From: Thermodesulfovibrionales bacterium
GTDB lineage: Bacteria; Nitrospirota; Thermodesulfovibrionia; Thermodesulfovibrionales; Dissulfurispiraceae
Direction: 5' to 3'
DNA length: 64,000 nucleotides
NCBI GenBank assembly: GCA_020062545.1
Contig: JAGUWD010000017.1
Span: forward strand, 53,142 to 117,141
Shown here: positions 1-8,520 of the stretch, in pieces
How the letters are laid out: every line of letters starts with the position of its first letter
Numbering within the stretch: position 1 is the first letter of the stretch
Program-made: the position numbers and the translations under genes
The notes under the pieces: generated by a model
Told to the model about the DNA's origin: nothing
What the model saw: the letters and a program-made list of their open reading frames with translations, nothing else
Database searches by the model: none

Positions 1-653
1 TTCACGGGTTGTGACAGCCTCTTGCATAAAGCCTCTGCCTCTCTTACACTCAAGCCCTTTTTTATAATTTCCTTTGCAGCCTCTATCTGTTTCTGCCTGT
101 TTTCTAATGTCAGCAATGCCTTTGCATGCCCGATGGATATGTTGTCATTGTTTATAAATGTCTTAATTTCATCAGGGAGTTTCAGGATGCGGAGATAATT
201 TGCTATTGTTGCCCTGTCCTTGCCGACACGATGGGAAAGGTCTTCCTGTGTCAGGTGAAATTCCTTAAGAAGCCTGTTGAATGCCTCTGCGGTCTCAACT
301 GCATTCAGTTCTTCTCTCTGGATATTTTCTATAAGAGCTATCTCTATTGCATCCTGTGAGGATACATCTTTTATGAGTGCGGGGATTTTTTTCAGGCCTG
401 CTAATGTTGCAGCCCTCCATCTGCGCTCGCCTGCAATGAGCCTGAACGTGCCGTCTCCGACGCGTGATACAATCACTGGCTGCAGTACGCCTTTTTCTTT
501 TATTGAGGCGGAAAGCTCTTTTAAAGCCTCATCCTTAAATATCTTTCTCGGCTGATGCTGGTTGGGTATTATTTTTTCTATGTCGAGCCTGATGACCTCT
601 TCACCTTTTTCAGGGAGGAGTGCCTCAAGCCCTTTGCCTAATGCAGCCTTCAT
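1..653 (-). CDS. parB: ParB/Spo0J chromosome-partitioning protein (C-terminus beyond window)
   Basis: Reading the minus strand from ATG at 653 gives an open frame to the window edge (217 codons). It starts MKAALGKGLEALLP, the usual ParB opening, followed by the N-terminal CTPase/nuclease-like domain with a GERRWRAA box and IENIQREELN, then the helix-turn-helix region (LTQEDLSHRVGKDRATIANYLR) and KGLSVREAE. ParB binds parS, loads as a CTP-dependent clamp and spreads; ParA moves it. The start overlaps the parA stop by 4 bp, so the two are translationally coupled. Two perfect parS sites lie in this window at 50901 and 54529. The C-terminal dimerisation domain lies off the left edge. Confidence 0.95.
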   Translation of the reverse strand, partial: MKAALGKGLEALLPEKGEEVIRLDIEKIIPNQHQPRKIFKDEALKELSASIKEKGVLQPVIVSRVGDGTFRLIAGERRWRAATLAGLKKIPALIKDVSSQDAIEIALIENIQREELNAVETAEAFNRLLKEFHLTQEDLSHRVGKDRATIANYLRILKLPDEIKTFINNDNISIGHAKALLTLENRQKQIEAAKEIIKKGLSVREAEALCKRLSQPV

Positions 654-1408
654 TTTGTGAGCATCTCCTTTGCAAGGGATAGATAGCTCTGGGCGCCCTT
701 TGATCTGGCATCATAGAGGATTGCGGGTTTCCCGTGGCTCGGCGCTTCTCCAAGAGAGACATTCCTTGGTATAAGGGTATGATAGACCTTTTCCCTGAAG
801 AATTTCCTGACTTCTTCTGCCACCTGATGCGAAAGGGTATTCCTTGCATCAAACATTGTCAGCAGTATTCCTTCTATATCCAGTGTTGGATTAAAAGAGC
901 CGCGCACAAGCTTAAGGGTTCTTGATAAAAGGCCGAGGCCTTCGAGGGAATAATACTCACACTGCACAGGCACAATAACAGAATCAGCGGCAACAAGTCC
1001 GTTGAGCGTTAGCAGACCAAGAGATGGAGGACAATCAATAAATATATAGCGGTAACTATTCTTTATCCTTGCAATCGCATTTAACAGTATTTTCTCCCTT
1101 CCTTCTCTCTGGACAAGCTCCACTTCTACTCCGAGGAGGTCTATATTTGACGGGACAATGTGGAGGTGGGGAACCGATGTCTCGATAATCACGTCCTCTA
1201 TAGGAAACTTCCCTGTATAAATATCATAGAGGCTTTTCTGTAAATCGTCCCTGTTTATACCGAGGCCGCTTGTAAGATTTCCCTGTGGGTCAGTGTCTAT
1301 GACGAGAATATCTTTTTCTGCAAGGGCAAGAGATGCAGCAAGATTAATGGTTGTTGTTGTCTTTCCTACTCCGCCTTTTTGATTGGCTATAACGATTGTC
1401 TTTCCCAT
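650..1408 (-). CDS. parA: ParA/Soj chromosome-partitioning ATPase
   Basis: A 252-residue ParA of normal Soj length. The deviant Walker A KGGVGKTT sits at residues 11-18 with the signature first lysine, followed by VIDTDPQGN near 40 and the Walker B-like FIDCPPSLG near 120. It dimerises on ATP, binds DNA nonspecifically and is stimulated by ParB to move origin-proximal DNA. It lies 22 bp downstream of the class A PBP gene and overlaps parB by 4 bp, so the three are probably one transcript. In many bacteria parAB follows mnmG-rsmG (gidAB); here those genes are about 60 kb away at the other end of the window. Confidence 0.96.
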   Translation of the reverse strand: MGKTIVIANQKGGVGKTTTTINLAASLALAEKDILVIDTDPQGNLTSGLGINRDDLQKSLYDIYTGKFPIEDVIIETSVPHLHIVPSNIDLLGVEVELVQREGREKILLNAIARIKNSYRYIFIDCPPSLGLLTLNGLVAADSVIVPVQCEYYSLEGLGLLSRTLKLVRGSFNPTLDIEGILLTMFDARNTLSHQVAEEVRKFFREKVYHTLIPRNVSLGEAPSHGKPAILYDARSKGAQSYLSLAKEMLTK

Positions 1409-1430
1409 TGGTAATTTTATTGTATCATTT

Positions 1431-3200
1431 TCATTGGATATTTTTCATAAACTCAATCCATATGGGCAGCGCTGCCTTTGCACCGGCCTCTTTTGGGCCT
1501 ATGGGCTTGTGGTTGTCTCTTCCAACCCATACACCGACAACAAGTCTATCATCAAAACCTATGAACCATGCATCCGAAAAGTCGTTTGTTGTTCCTGTTT
1601 TGCCATAAACAGTTCTCTTAATCTCCCTTGCCTTTGTTGCTGTTCCCATTTCAACAACTGCTCTCAGAAGCACCTTCATCTTATCCACGGTCTCCGGCTC
1701 CAGAACACTCTCCGATGATGGAAACGACTCTTCTAAAAGGGCGCCGTCCCTGTTGATTATTTTTTCATAGGTAATGGGTTCGACCCTGTTTCCTGTGGCA
1801 AAAACGCCATAGGCAGACGTTAATTCCAGAAGGGTGACATCTGATGCGCCAAGGGCCAAAGGCAGATATGGCTGGAGCGTGCTTTTAATTCCGCATTGTT
1901 TTGCAATATCAATTATGCTGCTGATACCCACATCATTTGCGAGGCGAACTGTTGCAACATTCAGCGATAGAGCGAGGGCTGTTTTTAGCGGTACATACCC
2001 GTGGTATTGTCCGTCGTAATTTTTTGGAGACCAGAGTGTGTTCGGTCTTCCACCCGGAAAGGATACCGGCTCGTCCAGTACTTCGTCGGATTCTGACATG
2101 CCATTTTCGAGGGCAGCTACATAAACAAAGGGCTTAAATGCAGAACCTGGCTGTCTCAAGGCCATGGTTGCCCTGTTGAACTGCGTCTCCCAGAAGTCTG
2201 TGCCGCCTACCAATGCCTTTATATGACCGTTCCTCTGATCAATGGCTATCAACGCAGCCTGAATGCCCTTTTTTACGCGCTTTTCAATAGCATTTATTCC
2301 ATTTGCCACAGCCTCTTCTGCAATTTTCTGCATATTATAGTCAATGGTTGAATATACCTTGAGACCGGATGTATATATGGCATTTCCGTACTTTGCCTCA
2401 AGGTGCTGCCTCACAAGTTCTACAAAGTAGGGGGCCTCATATTTTCTGTAAAATGGCTTGACAGGTAATGGCTCTGCATTTGCCCTTTCGTATTCTTCCC
2501 GGGATATAAACCCATTCTGGAACATTTTTTTTAGAACGAGATGTCTTCGCATGGATGCCTTTTCAGGGTTTTTGAAAGGCGAATACAGCGTGGGCGCCTT
2601 CTGCAGACCTGCAAGCAGGGCAGCCTCTGACAGCGATAATTCGTTTGCGGATTTTCCGAAGTATGTCTGGGCAGCAGCCTCGATTCCATATGCCCTCGTG
2701 CCAAAGTATGCCTGATTCAGGTACATGCCCATTATCTCATCTTTTGTATATCGCTTCTCTATCTGAACGGATATGATTGCTTCTTTAATCTTCCTCAACA
2801 GGCTCTTTTCTGGTTTTAGAAAGAGCATCTTTGCAAGTTGCTGTGTGATGGTGCTTCCACCTTCGACAATGCTTTGTGCCATAAGGTCTTTGTAAAGGGC
2901 GCGCAGGATTCCTATAAGATCCACACCGGGATGAGAATAGAATCGCTGGTCTTCGATGGCGATGAAAGCCTTTTTTATGCGGTCAGGGACATTGTAATAT
3001 GGAATAAAGTTTCTTCTTTCGAGATAGAACTCGGCCAGAACCTTTCCATCAGAGGAATATACAAAGGAGGACTCGGAAGGGATGTAGCCTTCGAGGGATC
3101 TTACTTCAGGAAGGTCAGAAAGGCTCCAGTAAATAAATCCTCCGAATGCGCCAATGGCTACCGATAGAAGAACAACGATCAGAAGCTTTGACCAATGCAT
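1431..3200 (-). CDS. Class A penicillin-binding protein (PBP1A-like)
   Basis: A 589-residue bifunctional peptidoglycan synthase. One N-terminal membrane helix (about 5-28) anchors it. The GT51 glycosyltransferase domain shows EDQRFYSHPG with catalytic Glu83 and GGSTITQQLAK near 113. The transpeptidase domain has SAFK (nucleophile Ser353, Lys356), SLN at 412-414 and KTGT at 534-537, so both activities look intact. It is much shorter than E. coli PBP1a, lacking the OB insert and long tail, as in many compact class A PBPs. It diverges from uvrC with only 29 bp between start codons and heads the transcript that continues into parA and parB. Confidence 0.95.
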   Translation of the reverse strand: MHWSKLLIVVLLSVAIGAFGGFIYWSLSDLPEVRSLEGYIPSESSFVYSSDGKVLAEFYLERRNFIPYYNVPDRIKKAFIAIEDQRFYSHPGVDLIGILRALYKDLMAQSIVEGGSTITQQLAKMLFLKPEKSLLRKIKEAIISVQIEKRYTKDEIMGMYLNQAYFGTRAYGIEAAAQTYFGKSANELSLSEAALLAGLQKAPTLYSPFKNPEKASMRRHLVLKKMFQNGFISREEYERANAEPLPVKPFYRKYEAPYFVELVRQHLEAKYGNAIYTSGLKVYSTIDYNMQKIAEEAVANGINAIEKRVKKGIQAALIAIDQRNGHIKALVGGTDFWETQFNRATMALRQPGSAFKPFVYVAALENGMSESDEVLDEPVSFPGGRPNTLWSPKNYDGQYHGYVPLKTALALSLNVATVRLANDVGISSIIDIAKQCGIKSTLQPYLPLALGASDVTLLELTSAYGVFATGNRVEPITYEKIINRDGALLEESFPSSESVLEPETVDKMKVLLRAVVEMGTATKAREIKRTVYGKTGTTNDFSDAWFIGFDDRLVVGVWVGRDNHKPIGPKEAGAKAALPIWIEFMKNIQ

Positions 3201-3229
3201 ACGGATATTATAACTGATATACTATTTTT

Positions 3230-4993
3230 ATGACCTTAGAACTGTCAAAAGTCCCTCGCAAGCCGGGTGTCTATATTTTTAAAGGCGCCAGGGAAAAGGT
3301 GCTCTATGTGGGCAAGGCAAAAAATCTGAGAAACCGCCTGAGGAGCTATTTTCAGGATTCTGCAAGCCTCGATCCGCGCAAAGCAGCAATGGTCAGGATG
3401 GTCAAGGACTTTTCCTTTATTGCCACGGGTAATGAATTAGAGGCGCTGATATTAGAAGCAAATCTAATAAAGCAATACAAACCGAAATTCAACATTATTC
3501 TGAGGGATGATAAGAATTATCCCTACATCAAGCTGACTGTTACAGAACAATGGCCGAGGATAGAGGTTGTAAGAAGAATAAAAAAGGACGGCAATCTATA
3601 TTTTGGGCCTTATGTGCCTTCACAGGCAATGTGGGAAGCACTCGCTTTTATCAGGAGAAATTTTTTAATCAGGACATGCGGGTATTCCCTTGATAAGCCT
3701 ATGAGGCCATGCGTCCAGTACCAGATGAAGAGGTGTTCTGCTCCATGTGCAGGACTTATCAGCATGGAAGAATACAAGAAAATAATAGATGATGTAATTC
3801 TTTTTCTAAAAGGAGAAAAGAAGGAGTTGCTGCAGAAGCTTGAAGATCGGATGCATACTCTTTCCGAAGAAATGAGATTTGAAGATGCTGCAAAGATAAG
3901 GGACAGGATATTCAAGCTCCGGAGGGCTTTTGAATCTCAGAAGGTCGTCTCGCCTGAACTCGGGGATATAGATGTTATCGGTTATTGCAGAGAAGGCGAT
4001 GACATAGCTGTAAATGTCTTATTCGTGAGAAACGGCACGCTCATAGGCGCAAAGGATTTCTTTTTGGAAAAGGTTCTGACATCAGACAATTCAGAGATGA
4101 TGCACAGTGTTATAGAGTTCTTCTATGCAAAGGAGATAATTCCGCCGGAAGTTATTCTGGTAAATGTAATGCCTGAAAGTGCAAGGTCGCTAAAGGCATG
4201 GCTTAAGAAAAAGAAAGGAGAGGCCGTTAATATAGAGGTTCCGGCAGATGGAAAGAAAATGGGACTCCTCCATATGGCAAATGAAAATGCAAGGCTTCAT
4301 TTCGGAACAAAAAAGAAGTCCATTTTTGATGAGACCTTAAAAATATTGAAGGACAGATTACATTTAACAAAAGTCCCTTCATCCATTGGAGCCTTTGATG
4401 TCTCCACGATTCAGGGCAGCGAATCAGTAGGAGCGTTTATTTATTGGGAAAATGGTGAGTTCAAAAAGGATAATTACAGGCATCTGAAAATAAAGGGCGT
4501 TCTCGGAGTTGATGACTATGCAATGATGCATGAGATTGTAGAACGTGTGCTGAGAAAAGAACATCTTATACCTGACCTTGTTGTCATAGATGGTGGCAAG
4601 GGGCAACTTGAGGTTGCAAGGAAGGTTATGGGGGATTTAGATATAAAGACCGATCTTATCGCTGTTGCCAAAAAACCTGACAGGGCATTTCTGATAAATG
4701 ATGAAATTATAGACCTTGAAGACAGAAGCAGTTCATCGCTTCTTTTGAAAAAGATAAGGGATGAAGTTCACAGGTTTGCTATTTCTTTTCACAGGAAATT
4801 AAGGGATAAGAGATTGATGGAATCTCCTCTCGAAAAAATCCCCGGCATCGGCAAAAAGAGGAGGCTCGAACTCTTGAGGCATTTCGGCAGTATTGATAAC
4901 ATCCGCAAGGCAACGGTTGATGAGATTGCGAAGATTAAAGGGTTTAATAAGAAGGTGGCGGAAAAGGTGGTGGAGAGGATTAAGAGCGGCTAA
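3230..4993 (+). CDS. uvrC: UvrABC excinuclease subunit C
   Basis: A 587-residue UvrC, the nuclease that makes both incisions in nucleotide excision repair. In order: GIY-YIG domain (PGVYIFKGAREKVLYVGKAK, about 12-32), a Cys-containing segment (CVQYQMKRCSAPCAG), a UVR helix that binds UvrB (MRFEDAAKIRDRI near 210), the RNase H-like endonuclease domain starting at FDVSTIQGSESVGA, and a C-terminal double helix-hairpin-helix (IPGIGKKRRLELL and IKGFNKKVAEKVV). No Shine-Dalgarno precedes the ATG. A TATACT hexamer ends 6 nt before it, so the message may be leaderless. The 3' end overlaps an opposing pseudogene by 14 bp. Confidence 0.97.
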   Translation: MTLELSKVPRKPGVYIFKGAREKVLYVGKAKNLRNRLRSYFQDSASLDPRKAAMVRMVKDFSFIATGNELEALILEANLIKQYKPKFNIILRDDKNYPYIKLTVTEQWPRIEVVRRIKKDGNLYFGPYVPSQAMWEALAFIRRNFLIRTCGYSLDKPMRPCVQYQMKRCSAPCAGLISMEEYKKIIDDVILFLKGEKKELLQKLEDRMHTLSEEMRFEDAAKIRDRIFKLRRAFESQKVVSPELGDIDVIGYCREGDDIAVNVLFVRNGTLIGAKDFFLEKVLTSDNSEMMHSVIEFFYAKEIIPPEVILVNVMPESARSLKAWLKKKKGEAVNIEVPADGKKMGLLHMANENARLHFGTKKKSIFDETLKILKDRLHLTKVPSSIGAFDVSTIQGSESVGAFIYWENGEFKKDNYRHLKIKGVLGVDDYAMMHEIVERVLRKEHLIPDLVVIDGGKGQLEVARKVMGDLDIKTDLIAVAKKPDRAFLINDEIIDLEDRSSSSLLLKKIRDEVHRFAISFHRKLRDKRLMESPLEKIPGIGKKRRLELLRHFGSIDNIRKATVDEIAKIKGFNKKVAEKVVERIKSG

Positions 4994-5187
4994 CGGTGTG
5001 GATTGGTGTAAGCCATTTTGACATCCGCTTTTCAACTTCTTCGTGTGGAATTCCCTTGCCCTCATCTAATTCCTTTAGCCCTGCATTAACTTGCAGCCTG
5101 AAATACAATTCAGCCACGATATCATTGATCGAGACATCTTCGGGTAGCTTGAATCACCTGAATAACCTGTTGTTTTACGCCTGACAT
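4980..5187 (-). pseudogene. Frameshifted small antitoxin-like protein
   Basis: A minus-strand ATG at 5187 with a good Shine-Dalgarno (GAGGAGGT) opens MSGVKQQVIQVI, then hits a stop after 21 codons. One base shift in the middle continues cleanly as KLPEDVSINDIVAELYFRL, then an EVEKRMSKWL ending, stopping at 4980. The layout (PEDVS..DI...LY.R......GL...DEG..I.HEEVEKR) resembles a widespread family of small antitoxin-like proteins usually paired with a ParE/RelE toxin. No toxin is adjacent; uvrC converges on it. A sequencing error or true decay would look the same here. Confidence 0.6.
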
Positions 5188-5324
5188 CTGATGATTACCT
5201 CCTCTGCATCCGGGTAACTCATTATAAAACTTTTCTCAATAAATCTGGATATTGGCGTGACGCAAAACCTGTTGTTAAACGGCGGTGTGGGCAGCATCAA
5301 ATAAAAATATGACATGCTGTCAAC

Positions 5325-5708
5325 TCATTGCCTTTTCTTTAGGTTTTCTTTCTTGCATAACTGGGAAGGATGATTAATTTCTCTAAGATGTTTTTTTAAT
5401 TTCCTTCCGTCATATAATTTGTAACCACGCTTATCATACCAATCTGTTATTTCAATTGGGCCTAGTAGCGGGTTTGTTTTTAACTTAAAAATACTTTCCT
5501 GCCCACATTTCTTACATTTCGCCCTTAATCGGACGCCTACGCTATCTATTCCATAAAAATCCAACTTTTCAATTATCTCATCGCAATTTTGACAAAAAAT
5601 ATCAAAATAATCTGTGGTCATACCTCCAATGAGGCTGTGGACATGATGTTTTTTATTCAATCTTTTTAGCTCCTCTTTTCTGCGTGCACTGAACGTATAA
5701 CTCCGCAA
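5325..5708 (-). CDS. Hypothetical zinc-ribbon protein
   Basis: A 127-residue unrecognised protein. The only start that keeps the full frame is TTG at 5706-5708, directly after an in-frame stop, with no convincing ribosome-binding site, so the start is unsure. Two CxxC pairs (CQNC near 40, CKKC near 66) about 26 residues apart suggest one zinc ribbon. The ends are rich in Lys and Arg. It stands alone between the broken antitoxin-like gene and the PfkB operon, in sequence more A+T-rich than its neighbours, consistent with a recently acquired small gene. Function unknown. Confidence 0.5.
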   Translation of the reverse strand: MRSYTFSARRKEELKRLNKKHHVHSLIGGMTTDYFDIFCQNCDEIIEKLDFYGIDSVGVRLRAKCKKCGQESIFKLKTNPLLGPIEITDWYDKRGYKLYDGRKLKKHLREINHPSQLCKKENLKKRQ

Positions 5709-5844
5709 TTATTGCTCTGCCCCCCCAATTTAAAAAAAATCTTACCACTTACTATTTTTGCTGTCAAATCAGCGCCCTCCCGCAGCCATAGAAAAATCGG
5801 AAGTTTTGAGATAGAATAAGACAAACAAATATTAAGGAGAAACA

Positions 5845-6777
5845 ATGAACATTTACATTTCAGGCTCGATGGCGTATGACAGGATCATGGACTTTCCGGG
5901 GAAGTTCTCCGACCATATATTACCTGACAAGATACACATCCTGAATGTATGTTTTACTGTAAACGGCATGATCGAGAAATTCGGTGGCACTGCGGGAAAC
6001 ATTGCCTATTCCCTGAGTCTTCTTGGAGAAAAGCCTATAATCATCGCAACTATAGGAAAGGACTATGACAGGTATTTTGAATGGTTAAAGAAAAATAACA
6101 TTTCCACCGAAGGCATCAAAATAATTAATAAAGAATTCACTGCAGGGGCTTACATAACAACAGACAGGGCAGACAACCAGATAACAGGATTCAATCCAGG
6201 AGCAATGAAATATCAATCGGAATACGAATTTAAAAATCCTGAATCAAGGGACTCGGTGGTTATCATCGGTCCAGGCAATCTTCAGGACATGAAGGAATAT
6301 GCAAAGAAAGCCAAAAGCAAAGGCATCAGGTGCATCTGCGATCCGGGTCAATCACTTACGCAATGGGATGGTGATTCTCTCAGGGAATGGGTTAATGGCT
6401 CATATATGTTGATTACCAACGACTACGAACGCGAGCTTGTTATGAATATGACAGGAATGGACAAGAAAGGTCTTTTAGGAATGACGAAAACAATTGTTAC
6501 AACACTCGGTGAAAAGGGCTCTCTTATTAGCACTTCTGACGGCGATATGCAAATACCTGCGGCCAAGATCTCAGAGATTCTTGACCCCACAGGCGCTGGA
6601 GACGCTTACAGGGCAGGCCTGATTAAAGGGCTTGCAATGGGCAAGGACATGGAGACTTCCGCAAAGATGGGAGCGGTTGCCGCGGCCTATGCAATTGAGA
6701 AATACGGTACTCAAGAGCATTGCTTTACGTATAATGAATTCGCGGAAAGGTACAGGAGTAATTTTGGGGAGTTGTGA
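5845..6777 (+). CDS. PfkB-family carbohydrate/nucleoside kinase
   Basis: A 310-residue ribokinase-fold enzyme. GGTAGNIAYSLSLLG near 50 is the substrate-lid glycine motif, and DPTGAGDAYRAGL near 250 is PfkB signature 2 with the catalytic Asp and anion hole. The opening MNIYISGSMAYDRIM and overall layout resemble the adenosine/nucleoside kinase branch often seen in archaea and anaerobes, but the sequence alone does not fix the substrate. AAGGAGA lies 6 nt before the start. Its stop overlaps the next gene's GTG start by 4 bp, and that gene is also a small-molecule kinase, so the pair probably serves one salvage or sugar pathway. Confidence 0.85.
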   Translation: MNIYISGSMAYDRIMDFPGKFSDHILPDKIHILNVCFTVNGMIEKFGGTAGNIAYSLSLLGEKPIIIATIGKDYDRYFEWLKKNNISTEGIKIINKEFTAGAYITTDRADNQITGFNPGAMKYQSEYEFKNPESRDSVVIIGPGNLQDMKEYAKKAKSKGIRCICDPGQSLTQWDGDSLREWVNGSYMLITNDYERELVMNMTGMDKKGLLGMTKTIVTTLGEKGSLISTSDGDMQIPAAKISEILDPTGAGDAYRAGLIKGLAMGKDMETSAKMGAVAAAYAIEKYGTQEHCFTYNEFAERYRSNFGEL

Positions 6778-7826
6778 TTAACGAAGATGCAATAAAATCC
6801 TATCTTAAGGATAAGTTCAAAGATGCTGTTTGTGTTGATATCCACAAAATCGGTGCCGGTGTTCATGGAGCAGGTTTTCTTATAGAGATAAAGACAAAAG
6901 AAGAAGTTAAATCATATGTCATAAAAGGCCTTTTTCCGGAAGGGTTAGGCCATGACTATCCATCAGACAGGGCTCAGGTATTTCTTTTAGACCTCGAAAC
7001 ATATAATGACCTTCCAAGGCATGCAAAGGCTATAGATGTGCTCGCCGAGATGCCTGGCGGCTCTGTAAAGTCCATCGGCGGAGGCAAGGAATATTACCTT
7101 CTGATGGAAAAAGTTGAAGGAAGGGATTATTTCAATGATTTGAGAGAATTCTCCAAAAAAGAAAAACTTGATTCCGAGGACATAAGCAAGATAAAGGCAA
7201 TGACATCGTATCTTGCAGAGATACACTCGGTAAAGAAAGAATCAAGGGCATTATACTGGAGAAAAATAAGGGACATCATCGGGCACGGCGAATGTCTGAT
7301 GGGTGTATTCGATATATACCCTGATGGGACATTGAGCTATGAGGAAATGGCTGAGATAGAAAAGCTGTGCGTGGATTGGAGGGCAAAATTAAAGCCTAAG
7401 ACTCATCGACTGTGTCAGATTCACGGAGACTTTCATCCTGGGAACATCTGGTTTAAAGACAGCACAGACTTTGTCCTTCTTGACAGAAGCAGGGGGCCTT
7501 ATGGTGATGCAGCAGACGATGTTACCGCCCTTTGCATTAACTATATATTTTTCTCTTTGATGTATCATGGAGAGGTAAAAGGCGCATACCTTGAAGGTCT
7601 TAATCTGTTTTTCGAAGAGTACATCAAACAGACGAAGGATAATGAATTGTTCGAGGTGGTTGCCCCGTTCTTTGCTTTCAGAGGCATTGTTGTTGCAAAT
7701 CCTGTGTTTTACCCGGAATTAAGCAGGGATGCACGAAATAGGATATTCAGGTTTGTTAAGAGTGTTCTTTCATCAGAAAGATTTGATATGAGTAAAGTTA
7801 ATTACTATATGGCTGGTTCGATTTAG
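6774..7826 (+). CDS. Aminoglycoside phosphotransferase-fold kinase
   Basis: A 350-residue protein with the APH/choline-kinase fold. The Brenner-type catalytic loop HGDFHPGNIWF near 215 supplies the catalytic Asp and metal-binding Asn, and LLDRSRGPYGDAADDVT near 240 occupies the DFG-like metal-binding position. LLMEKVEGRDYF near 110 is the hinge. It starts with GTG in a GTGA overlap with the PfkB kinase, preceded by GGGGAG. Family members phosphorylate sugars, cholines, nucleosides or antibiotics. Pairing with a PfkB kinase points to metabolism rather than resistance. It converges on the exonuclease gene with a 29-bp 3' overlap. Confidence 0.8.
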   Translation: MINEDAIKSYLKDKFKDAVCVDIHKIGAGVHGAGFLIEIKTKEEVKSYVIKGLFPEGLGHDYPSDRAQVFLLDLETYNDLPRHAKAIDVLAEMPGGSVKSIGGGKEYYLLMEKVEGRDYFNDLREFSKKEKLDSEDISKIKAMTSYLAEIHSVKKESRALYWRKIRDIIGHGECLMGVFDIYPDGTLSYEEMAEIEKLCVDWRAKLKPKTHRLCQIHGDFHPGNIWFKDSTDFVLLDRSRGPYGDAADDVTALCINYIFFSLMYHGEVKGAYLEGLNLFFEEYIKQTKDNELFEVVAPFFAFRGIVVANPVFYPELSRDARNRIFRFVKSVLSSERFDMSKVNYYMAGSI

Positions 7827-8520
7827 AATTACCTGTGCTTACTTTGATATAATTTTCCCAGATTAAGAATAATTCCTTTGTTGCCCTGAGATCTCCTGCA
7901 CAATATCGCGCAATATCCACATAGCGGCCTGATTTAAAGAGGTCTTTTACCTCATAACCCGTTATTACTTCGCCTGATTCATTGGCTGATTTCGGGCTCT
8001 TTATATTAAATGTTTTGCACCACATGTCGAGGCTGAATCTTCTCTTTGAAGCACCATAGAATGTTAACTGGTCGAGGAGATCTATGTGTGCGCTATTATA
8101 TCTGTTCGGCATTAAATCCCTCGATGGTTTTATTTTGTTTACTGCCGAGCGGATCATAATAAAGGGGCAGTCAAAGCCCCTACCATTGAATGTAATAAAC
8201 TGGTCGCATGTCTTTATGGCATTCCAGAATTTCTGGAGGAGTTCTGCCTCTGTCCCGCATTCATATCTAATGCCGTCTTCTTCAAAGGGCAGGAGCATGT
8301 CTCCTGGTGTCTGGAAATATACAGCGCCTTTGTTTGAATCAGGGTTGAGCATACCGATGGTAACTATCTCGCCTGTGAGGGGATAGAAAGAGAGGCTCTC
8401 TCTGACCCTCTCTTCTTCCTCTTCTGTCTCAGCCCATTTCAGGAGATATTGCTGTGTTGATGGCTCAAGGGAATCGAAATCAGCACCAACGGTCTCTATA
8501 TCAAATATTATTCTGCTCAT
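7798..8520 (-). CDS. Predicted 3'-5' exonuclease (PolB-like DEDD superfamily)
   Basis: A 240-residue RNase H-fold exonuclease. FDIETVG at residues 6-12 carries the first DE pair, FNGRGFDCPFI near 117 the second acidic motif, and YCAGDLRATKELF near 215 the last Asp motif with Tyr a few residues ahead. This matches the stand-alone proofreading-like domain related to family B polymerases, with no polymerase domain attached. The biological substrate is unknown. Its ATG overlaps the ctpA stop by 4 bp (ATGA), so it is the upstream gene of that pair. It converges with the APH kinase. Confidence 0.8.
   Translation of the reverse strand: MSRIIFDIETVGADFDSLEPSTQQYLLKWAETEEEEERVRESLSFYPLTGEIVTIGMLNPDSNKGAVYFQTPGDMLLPFEEDGIRYECGTEAELLQKFWNAIKTCDQFITFNGRGFDCPFIMIRSAVNKIKPSRDLMPNRYNSAHIDLLDQLTFYGASKRRFSLDMWCKTFNIKSPKSANESGEVITGYEVKDLFKSGRYVDIARYCAGDLRATKELFLIWENYIKVSTGNSKSNQPYSN

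Noticed and set aside
1681..1689. DnaA-box-like TTATCCACG in the PBP gene
   Set aside because: It is a single near-match inside a coding region with no cluster nearby, so it does not mark an origin.
6774..7826. Calling the APH-fold kinase an antibiotic-resistance enzyme
   Set aside because: The fold is shared with many metabolic kinases, and it is coupled to a PfkB kinase with no mobile or resistance context.
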